This document shows positions 17,195-27,405 of a stretch of DNA of 64,000 bases, piece after piece (position 1 is the stretch's first letter; each line of letters starts with the position of its first letter). The position numbers and the translations under genes were made by a program. Origin of the DNA: Verticiella sediminum (lineage in GTDB: Bacteria; Pseudomonadota; Gammaproteobacteria; Burkholderiales; Burkholderiaceae_B); NCBI RefSeq assembly GCF_007558815.1, contig NZ_VLTJ01000028.1, positions 62,001 to 126,000 of the forward strand, in the 5' to 3' direction. The notes under the pieces are model-generated. The model worked only from the letters and a program-made list of their open reading frames with translations. It searched no databases and was not told where the DNA came from.

Positions 17195-18342
17195 CAACGG
17201 ACTCCAGTTGAGGAAAGCGGGGCGACTTCGGGCACGATGGGTTGCCGGAAGCGTTCGAGCAGACGGGCCAGGCGCGGCGGCGGCGGGGCGGTCAGCGACG
17301 GGCTCAGCCCGGGCCAGGGCGGCAGGTCGCGCCAGTGGTGGCAGGCGCTGGCGTGGCCGTCGCCGTCGCCGGACAGCCTCGGCGCCTCCTGCCGGCAGCG
17401 CGCCGTGGCGTAGGCGCAGCGCGGATGGAAATGGCAGCCTTCGGGCGGGTTCAGCGGGCTGGGCAGGTCGCCCTGCAGCACCGTGCGCGGCCGGTTCTCG
17501 GGCTGCAGCGTGGGCACCGCATCCAGCAGCGCCCGCGTGTACGGATGGCGCGGCGCGGCGAACATGGCGCCGGTGGGCGCGGTCTCGACCAGCTTGCCCA
17601 GGTACATCACGGCCACGCGGTGCGCCACGTAGCGCACGGCCATCAGGTCGTGCGAGATGAACAGCATGCCGACGCCGGTGCGCAGCTGCAGGTCGCGCAG
17701 CAGGTTGAGCACTTGTGCCTGCACCGATACGTCCAGGGCGGACACTGGCTCGTCGCAGACCAGCAGTTGCGGGTCCAGCGCGAGCGCGCGAGCGATGCCG
17801 ATGCGCTGGCGCTGGCCGCCGGAGAACTCGTGCGGGTAGCGGTGCATGTGCTCGGGCTTGAGCCCGACCATGCCGAGCAGGTCGGCGACCCGGCGGTCCA
17901 CGCCGGACAACATGTCGACCCGGTGCACGATCAGCGGCTCGGCGATCAGTTCGCGCACCGTCATGCTGGGGTTGAGCGAGCTGTACGGGTCCTGGAAGAC
18001 GAGCTGGATGTCGCGCCGGCGGCTGGTCATGGCGGCGCGGTCCAGCCGGGTCAGATCCTCGCCGCGGAACTCCACGGTGCCCGAGCTGGCTTCGATCAGG
18101 CGCAGGATCAGCCGGCCGGTGGTCGACTTGCCGCAGCCGCTCTCGCCGACCAGGCCCAGGGTCTCGCCGGCGGCGATGTCGAACGACACGCCGTCGACGG
18201 CGGCCACACGGCCGCGCTTGCCGAACAGGCCGCCGACCGGGTAGTGCTTGCGCAGCTCGCGCACGCGCAGCAGCGGGGCGCCGGCCGGGTTGGTGGAACC
18301 GTGCCCGCCCTGGGGCGGGCGAAAGGGTATGGGTGTGGCCAT
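17194..18342 (-). CDS. oligopeptide-type ABC transporter ATPase (DppF-like)
   Basis: 382 residues. Walker A GESGCGKST, Q-loop VFQDPYSSLNP, signature FSGGQRQR, Walker B LLVCDEPVSALD and the H-loop are intact, followed by the oligopeptide-transporter C-terminal extension with the conserved HFHPRCAYATARC segment. It energises the Dpp-like transporter together with the ATPase encoded 2 bases upstream. Confidence 0.93.
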   Translation of the reverse strand: MATPIPFRPPQGGHGSTNPAGAPLLRVRELRKHYPVGGLFGKRGRVAAVDGVSFDIAAGETLGLVGESGCGKSTTGRLILRLIEASSGTVEFRGEDLTRLDRAAMTSRRRDIQLVFQDPYSSLNPSMTVRELIAEPLIVHRVDMLSGVDRRVADLLGMVGLKPEHMHRYPHEFSGGQRQRIGIARALALDPQLLVCDEPVSALDVSVQAQVLNLLRDLQLRTGVGMLFISHDLMAVRYVAHRVAVMYLGKLVETAPTGAMFAAPRHPYTRALLDAVPTLQPENRPRTVLQGDLPSPLNPPEGCHFHPRCAYATARCRQEAPRLSGDGDGHASACHHWRDLPPWPGLSPSLTAPPPPRLARLLERFRQPIVPEVAPLSSTGVR

Positions 18343-18344
18343 GT

Positions 18345-19484
<1,140 letters not shown>

Positions 19485-19564
19485 TCGACTGCCCTCCTGT
19501 CGCTCGCTCGCCATCCTCCCCGCAGGAGGAATCGCGCCCCCTTCGGGCGGCCGTGCGGGGACGC

Positions 19565-21718
19565 TCATTGCCCGTCTCCCAAAGTCGCCCGCCCGTCGGC
19601 CGCGGTGGCGCCCGCGCCGGCGGGACCGACGATGAAGGGGTTGACTTCGAGTTCGACCAGCCGCTCGCCCAGGTCGTGGGCGAGCCAGCCGATGCGCACC
19701 ATGGCGTCGCACACGGCATCCACGTCCAGCGCCGGCCGGCCGCGCGCGCCGTGTAGCAGCGGCGCCAGGCGCAGGCCGGCGAGCATGCGCCGGGCGGTGT
19801 CGGCGGTGACCGGCGCCGGCGCGATGGCGACGTCCTCCAGCACCTCGACGAACACGCCGCCGAAGCCGGCGAGCAGCACCGGGCCGAACGAGGGATCGCG
19901 GCGCGCGCCGACGATGATCTCGGCCTCGCCGCGCGCCATCTCCTGGATGGAGAAGCCTTCGATGCGCGCCTGCGGCGCCAGGTGCGCCACGCGTTCCAGC
20001 ATGAGCCCGGCGGCGGCCCGGACCGCCGCGGCGTCGGCCAGGCCCAGCGCCACGCCGCCCACGTCGCTCTTGTGCGCGATGTCGCGCGAGACGATCTTGA
20101 GCGCCACCGGAAAGCCCAGCCCGGCGGCGGCCTCGGCCGCGGCGGCGGCGGTGGGCGCGGCGGCGGCCTCGCGGGTGGCGGCCACGCCGTAGGCGCGCAG
20201 CGCGGCCTTGACCTCGGATTCGGTCAGCGCGCCGGCGGGCAGCCCGGCGCAGGCGGCCGGCCCGGGCACGTCGTCCGGCCGGGGAATGCGGCCGGCCGGC
20301 GGCGTCATGCGCAGGCGGTCGTGCTGCGCGACCAGGGCGAGGGCGCGCAGCGCGTCCTCGAAGCCGTCGAAATACGGCTGGTCGATGGCGCGCAGCGCGG
20401 CGCGCACGTCGTCGATGGCGCGGCCCGGCGTGAGCGCGAAGAAGCACGGCTTGCCGCTTTCGCGCGCGGCCGCGGCCATGCGCTGCGTCTGCTCGACCAT
20501 GAACGGCATCGAGGTGAGCACGAACACGCCGTAGTCCACCGCCGGGTCGGCCAGCAGGAGCTGCGCGGCCGGCACGGTGATGTCGACCGATTCGGGCAGC
20601 TTGCGCCCGCCCAGGTCGATCGGATTGTCCGCCTGCGGCGGCAGCAGCAGTTCGCCCAGTCCCGCGCGGGTGGCGTCGGCGAGTTCGGCCATGTGCAGCC
20701 CGGCTTCGGTGACGCGGTCGCTGGCGATGCCCGCGCCCCCGCCGGAGCCGGAGAACACGCCGACCCCGCCGGCGCTGCGCCGCTGCGGATGGCGCACCAG
20801 CATGTCGGCGGCGCGCACCATGGCGTCGGGGTCGCCGGCCAGCACCACGCCGGCATCGCGGCAGACCGCTTCGAGCACGTCGAACGCGCCGGCCAGGCTG
20901 GCGGTATGCGAACGGGCCGACTTCATGCCGGCGTCGGTGCGGCCGGTCTTGACCATCAGCAGCGGCTTGCCGGCCGCGCGGCAGGCGAGCGCGGCGGCGC
21001 GAAAGCGCGGGCCGTCCTTGAAGCCCTCGACGTACATGCAGATGGCGCGCGTGCCGGGGTCCTCGACCATGAACTCCAGGAAGTCGCAGATCTCCAGGTC
21101 GGCCTGGTTGCCCAGCGATACGCAGTGGCGAAAGCCGATGCCGTCGGTGCTGGCGCGGTCGAACACCGAGACCATCAGTGCGCCGGACTGGCTGATCATG
21201 CCGATGCTGCCGGTGGGCAGCGGCGCGTCGGTGTCGAGCACGATCGACGAGCACAGCGCCATGTGGTGATGCGGCACGATCAGGCCCATGCAGTTGGGGC
21301 CGACCAGGCGCATGCCGTGGCGCCGGGCGATGTCCACCATTTCGGCCTGGCGCGCGGCGCCTTCCTCGCCGGCCTCGGCAAAGCCGGTGGAGATGACCAC
21401 GCAGCAGCCGACTCCGGCCACGGCGGCGGCCTCGATGTGTTCGACCAGCGTGTCGCCCGGCACCGCCAGGATGGCCACGTCCGGCGGCTGCGGCGTGTCG
21501 CCGATGCTGGCGTAGCAGGCGCGCCCGAGGATGTCGGCGCGTGCGCGGTTGATCGGCACGAGGGTGCCGGCGTAGCCGTGCTGGACCAGGTGGTGCATGA
21601 TGCGGCCGCCGAACTTGGCCCGGCTTTCCGAGGCGCCGATCACGGCGATCGAGCGCGGTTCGAGGATGCCGGCGATGGACAGGCGGGGTGCGGCCGGCGA
21701 TTGCGGCGAGGTAGTCAT
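19565..21718 (-). CDS. NDP-forming acyl-CoA synthetase (acetate--CoA ligase family), fused alpha/beta
   Basis: 717 residues. Order: CoA-binding Rossmann domain (SIAGILEPRSIAVIGASESRAKF at the start), succinyl-CoA-ligase-like domain with SHTASLAG, whose His is the expected phosphorylated residue, then an ATP-grasp domain (about 500-700) with PVALKIVSRDIAHKSDVGGV. Such enzymes make an acyl-CoA from a free acid with ATP/ADP turnover. With acyl-CoA dehydrogenase and hydratase genes directly upstream, it probably activates an acid for a short beta-oxidation route. A second enzyme of this kind is at 30659-32794. Confidence 0.88.
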   Translation of the reverse strand: MTTSPQSPAAPRLSIAGILEPRSIAVIGASESRAKFGGRIMHHLVQHGYAGTLVPINRARADILGRACYASIGDTPQPPDVAILAVPGDTLVEHIEAAAVAGVGCCVVISTGFAEAGEEGAARQAEMVDIARRHGMRLVGPNCMGLIVPHHHMALCSSIVLDTDAPLPTGSIGMISQSGALMVSVFDRASTDGIGFRHCVSLGNQADLEICDFLEFMVEDPGTRAICMYVEGFKDGPRFRAAALACRAAGKPLLMVKTGRTDAGMKSARSHTASLAGAFDVLEAVCRDAGVVLAGDPDAMVRAADMLVRHPQRRSAGGVGVFSGSGGGAGIASDRVTEAGLHMAELADATRAGLGELLLPPQADNPIDLGGRKLPESVDITVPAAQLLLADPAVDYGVFVLTSMPFMVEQTQRMAAAARESGKPCFFALTPGRAIDDVRAALRAIDQPYFDGFEDALRALALVAQHDRLRMTPPAGRIPRPDDVPGPAACAGLPAGALTESEVKAALRAYGVAATREAAAAPTAAAAAEAAAGLGFPVALKIVSRDIAHKSDVGGVALGLADAAAVRAAAGLMLERVAHLAPQARIEGFSIQEMARGEAEIIVGARRDPSFGPVLLAGFGGVFVEVLEDVAIAPAPVTADTARRMLAGLRLAPLLHGARGRPALDVDAVCDAMVRIGWLAHDLGERLVELEVNPFIVGPAGAGATAADGRATLGDGQ

Positions 21719-21729
21719 GATCGATCCGT

Positions 21730-22872
21730 TCATGCGAAGGCGGACATGCCGAGGGTTTCGCGGCCGATGATGAGCCGCTGGATGTTGCCGGTGCCGTCGA
21801 TCGCCGCGAGCATGGCGGCGTCGCGCCAGCAGCGCTCGACCTGGGCGTCCTCGGCGGTGCCCCAGGCGCCCATGCATTCCATCGCCGTCTGGCTCACGGC
21901 CAGGGCGGTGTCGACCGCGTAGGACTTGGCCATGGCCACGTCGCACGGCGAACGCCCGCCGGCGTCGAGCAGGGCGAGCGCGTTCAGGCACAGCAGGCGG
22001 GCGGCCTGCACGCGGGTGGCGGCGTCGGCCAGGGCGACCTGGATCGCCTGGAAGCGGCCGATCGGCCGACCGAAGGCCACGCGCTCGCGGGCGTAGGCCT
22101 GGGCAAGCTCCAGCGCGCGGCCGGCCAGGCCGGCCGCCTGGATGCCGATGAAGGCGCGCGAGGCCTCGATGCCGCGGTGGAACTGCTCGCCGCCCACGCC
22201 GGCCTGGCCGAGCAGGTTCTCGCGCGGCACGCGGCAGTCCTCGAACACGATCTCGGCCAGCGACAGTTGGCGCAGGCCGACGGTGGCGATGTCCTCGCTG
22301 TGCCAGGGCGAGACGTCGCGTTCGAGCACCAGGCGCGAGAGCCCGCCGGTGGCCGCGTCCTTGACCATCAGCGTGATGAGGTCGGCGGTGCTGCCGTGCT
22401 TGAGCCAGCGCTTGCGGCCGTTGATGACGTAATGGTCGCCGCGCAGTTCGGCGGTGGCGGTGAAGGCGCGCATGTCCGAGCCCGCCTGCGGCTCGGTGAT
22501 CGCGGCCGTGCCGATCCAGTCGCCGGCAAAGAGCTGCGGCATCCAGCGGCGCTTCTGTTCCTCGCTGCCCAGGTAGTTGATGGTGCGCGGCGGCACCACC
22601 TCGCTCAGCAGCAGCGGGCCGCGCGCCAGAGCCTCCAGCAGGATGCCGTAGGCCACGTAGCTCAGCCCGGCGCCGCCCAGCTCGCGCGGGATGGTGCTGC
22701 CTAGGTAGCCCAGCGGCGCGAGCGCGCGCAGGCAGGTGCGCAGGTCCTGCGCGGACATGCGCGCGCCCGGCGGCGTGGCCGCGCACAGCGGAGCCACCAC
22801 GCGCTGCACGACATCGGCGGCGGCTTCCTGCAATGCCCCGGTCGCCGGGGTGTCGAAGATGGTAGCCGGCAT
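21730..22872 (-). CDS. acyl-CoA dehydrogenase family protein, catalytic base position occupied by Asp
   Basis: 380 residues of the FAD-binding acyl-CoA dehydrogenase fold: AAITEPQAGSDMRA (flavin contact), GRPIGRFQAIQ, and the C-terminal DGTGNIQRLIIGRETLG. In most short- and medium-chain enzymes the last motif reads EGT with the catalytic Glu; here it is Asp359. The enzyme may still work, or act on an unusual thioester. Overlap with the hydratase gene is one base (TGATG). It is probably part of a degradation route after CoA activation. Confidence 0.88.
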   Translation of the reverse strand: MPATIFDTPATGALQEAAADVVQRVVAPLCAATPPGARMSAQDLRTCLRALAPLGYLGSTIPRELGGAGLSYVAYGILLEALARGPLLLSEVVPPRTINYLGSEEQKRRWMPQLFAGDWIGTAAITEPQAGSDMRAFTATAELRGDHYVINGRKRWLKHGSTADLITLMVKDAATGGLSRLVLERDVSPWHSEDIATVGLRQLSLAEIVFEDCRVPRENLLGQAGVGGEQFHRGIEASRAFIGIQAAGLAGRALELAQAYARERVAFGRPIGRFQAIQVALADAATRVQAARLLCLNALALLDAGGRSPCDVAMAKSYAVDTALAVSQTAMECMGAWGTAEDAQVERCWRDAAMLAAIDGTGNIQRLIIGRETLGMSAFA

Positions 22873-23648
22873 CAGCAGCCCCGGAACACCGGCTGGCGCT
22901 TCTCGCGGAAGGCCGCGATGCCTTCGCGCATGTCGGCCGACGCGCCGCCGATGTCCGACCAGTGGGTTTCCAACGCCTGCGCGGCCGCCGGCGTATACAT
23001 GTACTGCGCGCGGATGGTTTCCTTGATCGCCTTGAAGGTGATGGGCGCGCCGCCGGCCACCCGCTCGGCGATGCGCGCGAGTTCGGCGTCGTAGTCCTCT
23101 TCCGGGATCACGCGGGTGACCAGGCCCATTTGCAGCGCCGCCTCGGCGTCCAGGTCCTCGCCCAGGATGAGCAGGTCGAGCGCACGGTTGCGGCCGACGA
23201 AGTGGGTCAACCGGGTCAGGCTCATGCCCCAGCTCGGGATCACGCCCAGGTAGGCGTCGCCGGTGCGGATCCGGGTCGTGGTGGAGGCCAGCCGCACGTC
23301 GCAGGCCAGCCCGATGGCGAAGCCGCCGCCCACGCACCAGCCGCGCATGGCCGAGATCACCGGCTTGGGAAAGGCTTCCAGGCGGTCCACCACCGCGCGT
23401 CCCAGGTCGCGGAAGCTGTCGCCGGCGGCGAGGGTGTTGTCGGCCTTCAGATCGGCGCCGGCGCAGAACGCCTTGGTGCCGGAGCCGGCCAGCACCACGC
23501 AGCGGGTCTCGCCGCGCTCTTCGAGGTCGTCCAGCGCGGACAGCACCTCCATCAGCAGCCGGGGCGTCACCGCGTTGACGGGCGGGCGCGAGAGCACGAT
23601 GGTCGATACGCCGCCGCGATGCTCGACGCGGATGTCTTCGTAGGTCAT
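22872..23648 (-). CDS. enoyl-CoA hydratase/isomerase (crotonase) family protein
   Basis: 258 residues. Crotonase features: FCAGADLK (CoA/oxyanion loop), GWCVGGGFAIGLACDVRLAS, and GDAYLGVIPSWGMSLTRL. The last segment resembles members whose reaction is not the plain hydratase one, so dehydratase, isomerase or hydrolase chemistry is possible. It lies between the acyl-CoA dehydrogenase and LLM monooxygenase genes of one operon. Confidence 0.88.
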   Translation of the reverse strand: MTYEDIRVEHRGGVSTIVLSRPPVNAVTPRLLMEVLSALDDLEERGETRCVVLAGSGTKAFCAGADLKADNTLAAGDSFRDLGRAVVDRLEAFPKPVISAMRGWCVGGGFAIGLACDVRLASTTTRIRTGDAYLGVIPSWGMSLTRLTHFVGRNRALDLLILGEDLDAEAALQMGLVTRVIPEEDYDAELARIAERVAGGAPITFKAIKETIRAQYMYTPAAAQALETHWSDIGGASADMREGIAAFREKRQPVFRGC

Positions 23649-23673
23649 GGCATTCCTTTGGGGGGTTGTCCGG

Positions 23674-25026
23674 TCAGGCGAGGCCGCCCTGGGCCATCAT
23701 GCGCTGAAAGCGCCCGGGCTCGGGACGCGCCAGGCCGAGGTTCTCGCGCAGCGTCGAGCCTTCGTATTCCTCGCGGAACAGGCCGCGCCGCTGCAGTTCG
23801 GGCACCACCTGCTCGACGAAGATCTCGAGCTGGGCGGGGAAGTACGGCGGCATGATGTTGAAGCCGTCGCAGCCGCCCTCGGTGAACCAGCGCTGCATCA
23901 GGTCGGCCAGTTGTTCCGGCGTGCCGACGAAGTTCTGGTGGTTGCGCGAGCGCGCGATCAGGCGAGCGCTCTGGGTGATGTTGAGCCGGTCGTGCTCGAT
24001 CTTCGCGAGCAGGGTCTCGGCGCCAGCGGTGGGTTTCTTGGCGCTGCGGATGGCTTCGACCGGCAGGGGGCCGTCCGGGTCGTATTCGTATAGCGAAAAG
24101 CCCAGGTTCTCGCTGAGCATCCACAGGCCGACCTCGGGGTGCACGAGCTCGCCGATCTCGTCCTCCAGCCGGCGCGCCTCGGCCTCGGTGGAGCCGAGCA
24201 GGGGCGAGAGCCCCGGCATGATGACGACCTCGTCGGGCCGGCGGCCGTACTTGGCCATGCGCGCGTGGGTGGCGGTGCGAAAGTCGCGCGCGGTCTGCAG
24301 GTCGCTCTGCGCGGTGAACACCGCCTCGGCTACCAGCGCGGCGAATTCCAGCCCGGGCGGCGAGCCGCCGGCCTGCACCAGCACCGGCCAACCCTGTACC
24401 GGGCGCGGCAGGCGCAGCGCGCCGCCGACCTGGAAGCTGTCGCCGCGGTGCTCGATCGGGCGCACCAGCGCCGGATCGCAAAAGCGCCCGCCGGCCGCGT
24501 CCCTGACCAGGGCGGCGTCGTCCCAACTGTCCCACAGCCCGGTGCACACGTCGAGGAACTCGCGCCCGCGCACGTAGCGGTCGGCCTTCTCCATGGCCTG
24601 CTGGCGGCTGAAGTTGAGGGCCGCCTTGTCTTCCCAGGTGGTGACCACGTTCCAGGCGGCGCGCCCGCCGCTGACGTGGTCCAGCGTGGCGTACTTGGCG
24701 GCGATCGCCGCGGGCTCGTGGTAGGTGGTCGACAGCGTGCCGACCAGGCCGAGCTTTTCGGTCACCCCGGACAGCACCGAGAGCAGGGATACCGGGTCCA
24801 GGTTGGAGATGGCCTGCCGGCCGAAGAAGCGGCCGTTCTTCTCGCGGGTGAACAGGGTGTCGCCGACGAAGAGCAGGTCGAACTTGCCGCGTTCGGCGAG
24901 CTGCGCCATCGTGCGGTAGTAGTCCAGTCCGCTCAGCCCCGCGGCGTCCACGCTGGGGTGGCGCCAGCCGGCGATGTGATGGCCGCCGGGATAGATGAAC
25001 AGACCCAGGTGCAGTTGCTTGGGCAT
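23674..25026 (-). CDS. LLM-class FMNH2-dependent monooxygenase (NtaA/SnaA/DszA family)
   Basis: 450 residues, the usual length. Family markers are LGLFIYPGGHHIAGWRHP at the N-terminus, SGGRAAWNVVTTWEDKAALNF near 125-145 and LVQAGGSPPGLEFAA near 230. Known members use reduced flavin from a partner reductase to cleave C-N or C-S bonds (nitrilotriacetate, EDTA, dibenzothiophene sulfone, dimethylsulfone). The start overlaps the stop of the preceding LLM gene by one base. The needed flavin reductase is encoded divergently at 26732. Confidence 0.9.
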   Translation of the reverse strand: MPKQLHLGLFIYPGGHHIAGWRHPSVDAAGLSGLDYYRTMAQLAERGKFDLLFVGDTLFTREKNGRFFGRQAISNLDPVSLLSVLSGVTEKLGLVGTLSTTYHEPAAIAAKYATLDHVSGGRAAWNVVTTWEDKAALNFSRQQAMEKADRYVRGREFLDVCTGLWDSWDDAALVRDAAGGRFCDPALVRPIEHRGDSFQVGGALRLPRPVQGWPVLVQAGGSPPGLEFAALVAEAVFTAQSDLQTARDFRTATHARMAKYGRRPDEVVIMPGLSPLLGSTEAEARRLEDEIGELVHPEVGLWMLSENLGFSLYEYDPDGPLPVEAIRSAKKPTAGAETLLAKIEHDRLNITQSARLIARSRNHQNFVGTPEQLADLMQRWFTEGGCDGFNIMPPYFPAQLEIFVEQVVPELQRRGLFREEYEGSTLRENLGLARPEPGRFQRMMAQGGLA

Positions 25027-26159
25027 TACGCGGCCTTGCGGGAGTAGCGGTTGAGCGGGCGCGCGAGCCCCAAATGCTCGCGCAGGGAGGCGCCTTCGTA
25101 GGCGGTGCGGAACAGACCGCGCTGCTGCAGCAGCGGCAGCACGGCGCCGGCCAGGGTGTCGAGGTCTTCGGCCAGCACCGGCGGCGCGACGTTGAAGCCG
25201 TCGCAGGCGCCCACGGCGTGCCATTCGGCCATCAGGTCGGCCAGCCCGGCCGGCGTGCCGACGTAGCGCAGGCCGGGCAGCCCCGGCGCGTCGGGGCCGG
25301 CCAGCGCGTCGAGCTGCCGCGCGCGCTCGGCGGCGGCCTCGTCCGACCCGGCAAGGATCGGGCTGACGGTGGCCAGCACGCGCGGCGAGCCTGCCGTGCG
25401 GCCGCAGGCGGCGGCGCGCGAACGCAGGTCGGCGGCGAGCGCGGCGGCTTCGCCCGGCGCGCCGCAGGAGGCCAGGACCACGTCGGCGAAGGCGGCGGCC
25501 AGGCCGCGCCCTTGTTCCGACATATCGTCCATGACGATGACCGGATGGCCCTGGCGCGGGCGCACCGCGGTAAGCGGGCCGCGCACGGTGAAGTACTTGC
25601 CGGCGTGGTGGATCGGATGGATCCTGTCGCTGTCGGCATAAACGCCGGCCGCCTTGTCGGCGACGACCGCTTCGTCCTCCCAACTGTCCCACAACTGCAT
25701 GGCGACTTCGATGTATTCGCGGGCGCGCTCGTAGTGGCCCTGCGCGTCGAGCTGCGCGACATGGGCGTGCCGCGGGTCCGCGCGGCCGGCGCCGCGCAGG
25801 TCGACCAGCCAGGCGGCGCGGCCGGCCGACAGGTTGTCCAGAACCGAGAAGGCGCGCGCGGTGTGAAAAGGCTCGGTGTAGGCCACCGGCACCGAGGCGC
25901 CCAGGCCAAGGTGTCCGGTGCGCGCCACCAGCGAGCCGATCAGCGGCAGCGCGTCCGGGTTCAGGGTGTCCGACGCGCCGTCGCCCGGCACTTCGTCGCG
26001 TGCGGGAGGCACGAAGAACACGGCGTCGAGCAGGCCGGCCTGGGCGCGCAGCGCCGGCGCGTCGTAGCGCGGCAGGCCGCCGGCTTGCGCCGCCGGGGAC
26101 GACACCCGCCAGGCCGCGGGATGATGCCCGTGGCCGGCGATCGATAGGGTGAGATGCAT
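25026..26159 (-). CDS. LLM-class flavin-dependent oxidoreductase, shorter paralogue; first gene of operon
   Basis: 377 residues, about 70 shorter than the two other LLM proteins here. It keeps the N-terminal barrel (HLTLSIAGHGHHPAAWR, LDNLSAGRAAWLVDLRG) and the C-terminal LLQQRGLFRTAYEGASLREHLGLARP typical of the NtaA group, but lacks the VLFQAGGSPPG loop (here PVIVMDDMSEQGRG), which touches the flavin phosphate in relatives. It could be a divergent monooxygenase or a flavin-binding partner. It heads the operon; palindromic operator copies lie upstream at 26326 and 26440. Confidence 0.82.
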   Translation of the reverse strand: MHLTLSIAGHGHHPAAWRVSSPAAQAGGLPRYDAPALRAQAGLLDAVFFVPPARDEVPGDGASDTLNPDALPLIGSLVARTGHLGLGASVPVAYTEPFHTARAFSVLDNLSAGRAAWLVDLRGAGRADPRHAHVAQLDAQGHYERAREYIEVAMQLWDSWEDEAVVADKAAGVYADSDRIHPIHHAGKYFTVRGPLTAVRPRQGHPVIVMDDMSEQGRGLAAAFADVVLASCGAPGEAAALAADLRSRAAACGRTAGSPRVLATVSPILAGSDEAAAERARQLDALAGPDAPGLPGLRYVGTPAGLADLMAEWHAVGACDGFNVAPPVLAEDLDTLAGAVLPLLQQRGLFRTAYEGASLREHLGLARPLNRYSRKAA

Positions 26160-26323
26160 ACGACTGGAGCCCCGTTGAGCATTGCAGAAACCGAGGCGGG
26201 GCGCGAGTCCGCCCGCCGCCTGTGCGACAGAGTTCGTGCAAAATCCATGCCATTCGCCCTTTCCCGCAGCCCCGCGCCACCCTGCAAACCGCATGCGCCC
26301 TGGCTCGCGCGATACGCAACAAT

Positions 26324-26337
26324 GAGGTATGCCACTT
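26324..26337. promoter_or_regulatory. palindromic operator copy 1 (imperfect)
   Basis: GAGGTATGCCACTT. It departs at one left-arm base from the consensus found in five other places. It lies 165 bases upstream of the short LLM gene. Confidence 0.5.
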
Positions 26338-26435
26338 AAATTGCCGCCGCCGCGGCGCGGCCGGCCGGCCGCGTGCACGTTATTGGACCGCGGTTGGCGC
26401 CCCACGGGAGAGCGCGGTTGCACTTCGATGATGCG

Positions 26436-26455
26436 TTATGTGGCATACCACGTAA
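26436..26455. promoter_or_regulatory. palindromic operator copy 2 (best extended match)
   Basis: TTATGTGGCATACCACGTAA, in which symmetry runs over 20 bases (core GTGGCATACCAC at 26440-26451). The length and symmetry fit a dimeric regulator such as an FCD-type GntR protein; the TGG-N4-CCA arms match that group in general form. Confidence 0.65.
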
Positions 26456-26547
26456 TACGGCACCCCGGAAAGCGCCCGGCGGGGCCGGCAGCGACGGGCG
26501 CGGCGCCCAGCCTCGAGGGGTCACGAGACCGCGAAAATACCAAACTG

Positions 26548-26561
26548 AGTGGTATGCCACT
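26548..26561. promoter_or_regulatory. palindromic operator copy 3
   Basis: AGTGGTATGCCACT, a 14-base palindrome apart from the centre. It is 171 bases upstream of the flavin reductase start. Confidence 0.6.
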
Positions 26562-26731
26562 GGTGTCGGCGAGTGATCGGGCAGTGCCGCCCGTTCGCTG
26601 CTGCGACATCGGCGGGCAGCCCGCCTGCCGACGCCGGTCCCGCGCTGGAAAGATTGGCATGGACATTGCTCGATGAACCGCCGTGGCTCGGCGGCGGGCC
26701 AAGATCCTTCCAATTGTTGGCAACTTACATC

Positions 26732-27262
26732 ATGAGACTGGACGACCCTGAATCCCTGCCCTGGCGCGGCGATCTGCCGCCACGCGAGGAGTATCGCAAC
26801 GCCATGGCGCGGCTGGGCGCCGCGGTCAGCATCATCACCACCGACGGCCCGGCCGGGCGCGCCGGCTTTACCGCCTCGGCCGTGTGCAGCGTCACCGACG
26901 AGCCGCCCACGCTGCTGGTCTGCCTGAACCGCTCGGCTTCGGTCTATGCCGCCTTCAAGGAAAACGGCGTGCTGTGCGTCAATGCGCTCGCGGCCGGGCA
27001 GCAGGCGCTGTCCTCGCTGTTCGGCGGCAAGACGCCGATGGCCGAGCGTTTTGCCGCGGCGAACTGGGGCAGCCGGCTGACCGGCTCGCCGGTGCTGGCG
27101 GGAGCGGCCGTGTCCTTCGACTGCCGCGTGGCCGATGTGGCCCGCGTGGGCACCCACGACGTGCTGTTCTGCGAAGTCCGGGCCGTCGCCACCGGCAGCA
27201 CGCCGCACGGCCTGATCTATTTCGAGCGCCGCTACCACGACATCATGGCGCCGTCCTGCTAG
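26732..27262 (+). CDS. flavin reductase domain protein (FMN:NAD(P)H reductase, HpaC/NtaB type)
   Basis: 176 residues from ATG 26732 ([11 protein letters not shown]); an upstream in-frame extension to 26549 is mostly non-coding in look. The core FRNAMARL-like start ([17 protein letters not shown]), [22 protein letters not shown], and the C-terminal [14 protein letters not shown] are the split-barrel flavin reductase pattern. It should supply FMNH2 to the LLM monooxygenases encoded on both sides. It is the only plus-strand gene between 12 and 42 kb, and it shares operator copies with both LLM operons. Confidence 0.9.
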   Translation: MRLDDPESLPWRGDLPPREEYRNAMARLGAAVSIITTDGPAGRAGFTASAVCSVTDEPPTLLVCLNRSASVYAAFKENGVLCVNALAAGQQALSSLFGGKTPMAERFAAANWGSRLTGSPVLAGAAVSFDCRVADVARVGTHDVLFCEVRAVATGSTPHGLIYFERRYHDIMAPSC

Positions 27263-27290
27263 GGCATGTTGGCACGCCCCGGGGGCTGTA

Positions 27291-27405
27291 TCGACACCCG
27301 GCGCCGGGGCGCGGACGTCCCGGGCGTGCCGGCCGGGCGGCCCCGCCCGCGGGGGGCGGCAGCCGGACCCGGGGACTTGTCTATGCCGCGGCCGGCGCCT
27401 CGTAG
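27291..27405. repeat. GC-rich direct repeat, copy 1 (3' end of LLM gene and its downstream DNA)
   Basis: From about 27291 to the last codons of the LLM gene (CTATGCCGCGGCCGGCGCCT), this sequence recurs at 35915-36025 with few changes (CTATGCCACGGCCGGCGCCT). It includes long GC-only stretches that may act as a bidirectional terminator between the converging flavin reductase and LLM genes. Confidence 0.6.

Larger units (their letters stand above)
26160..26731. promoter_or_regulatory. divergent control region between the LLM/ABC operon and the flavin reductase
   Basis: A 572-base region with no convincing gene. It contains three copies of the palindrome with consensus GTGGCATRCCAC, given separately, spaced about 110 bases apart. 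One lies nearer the minus-strand operon and one nearer the flavin reductase, so a single regulator probably controls both directions. Confidence 0.6.
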
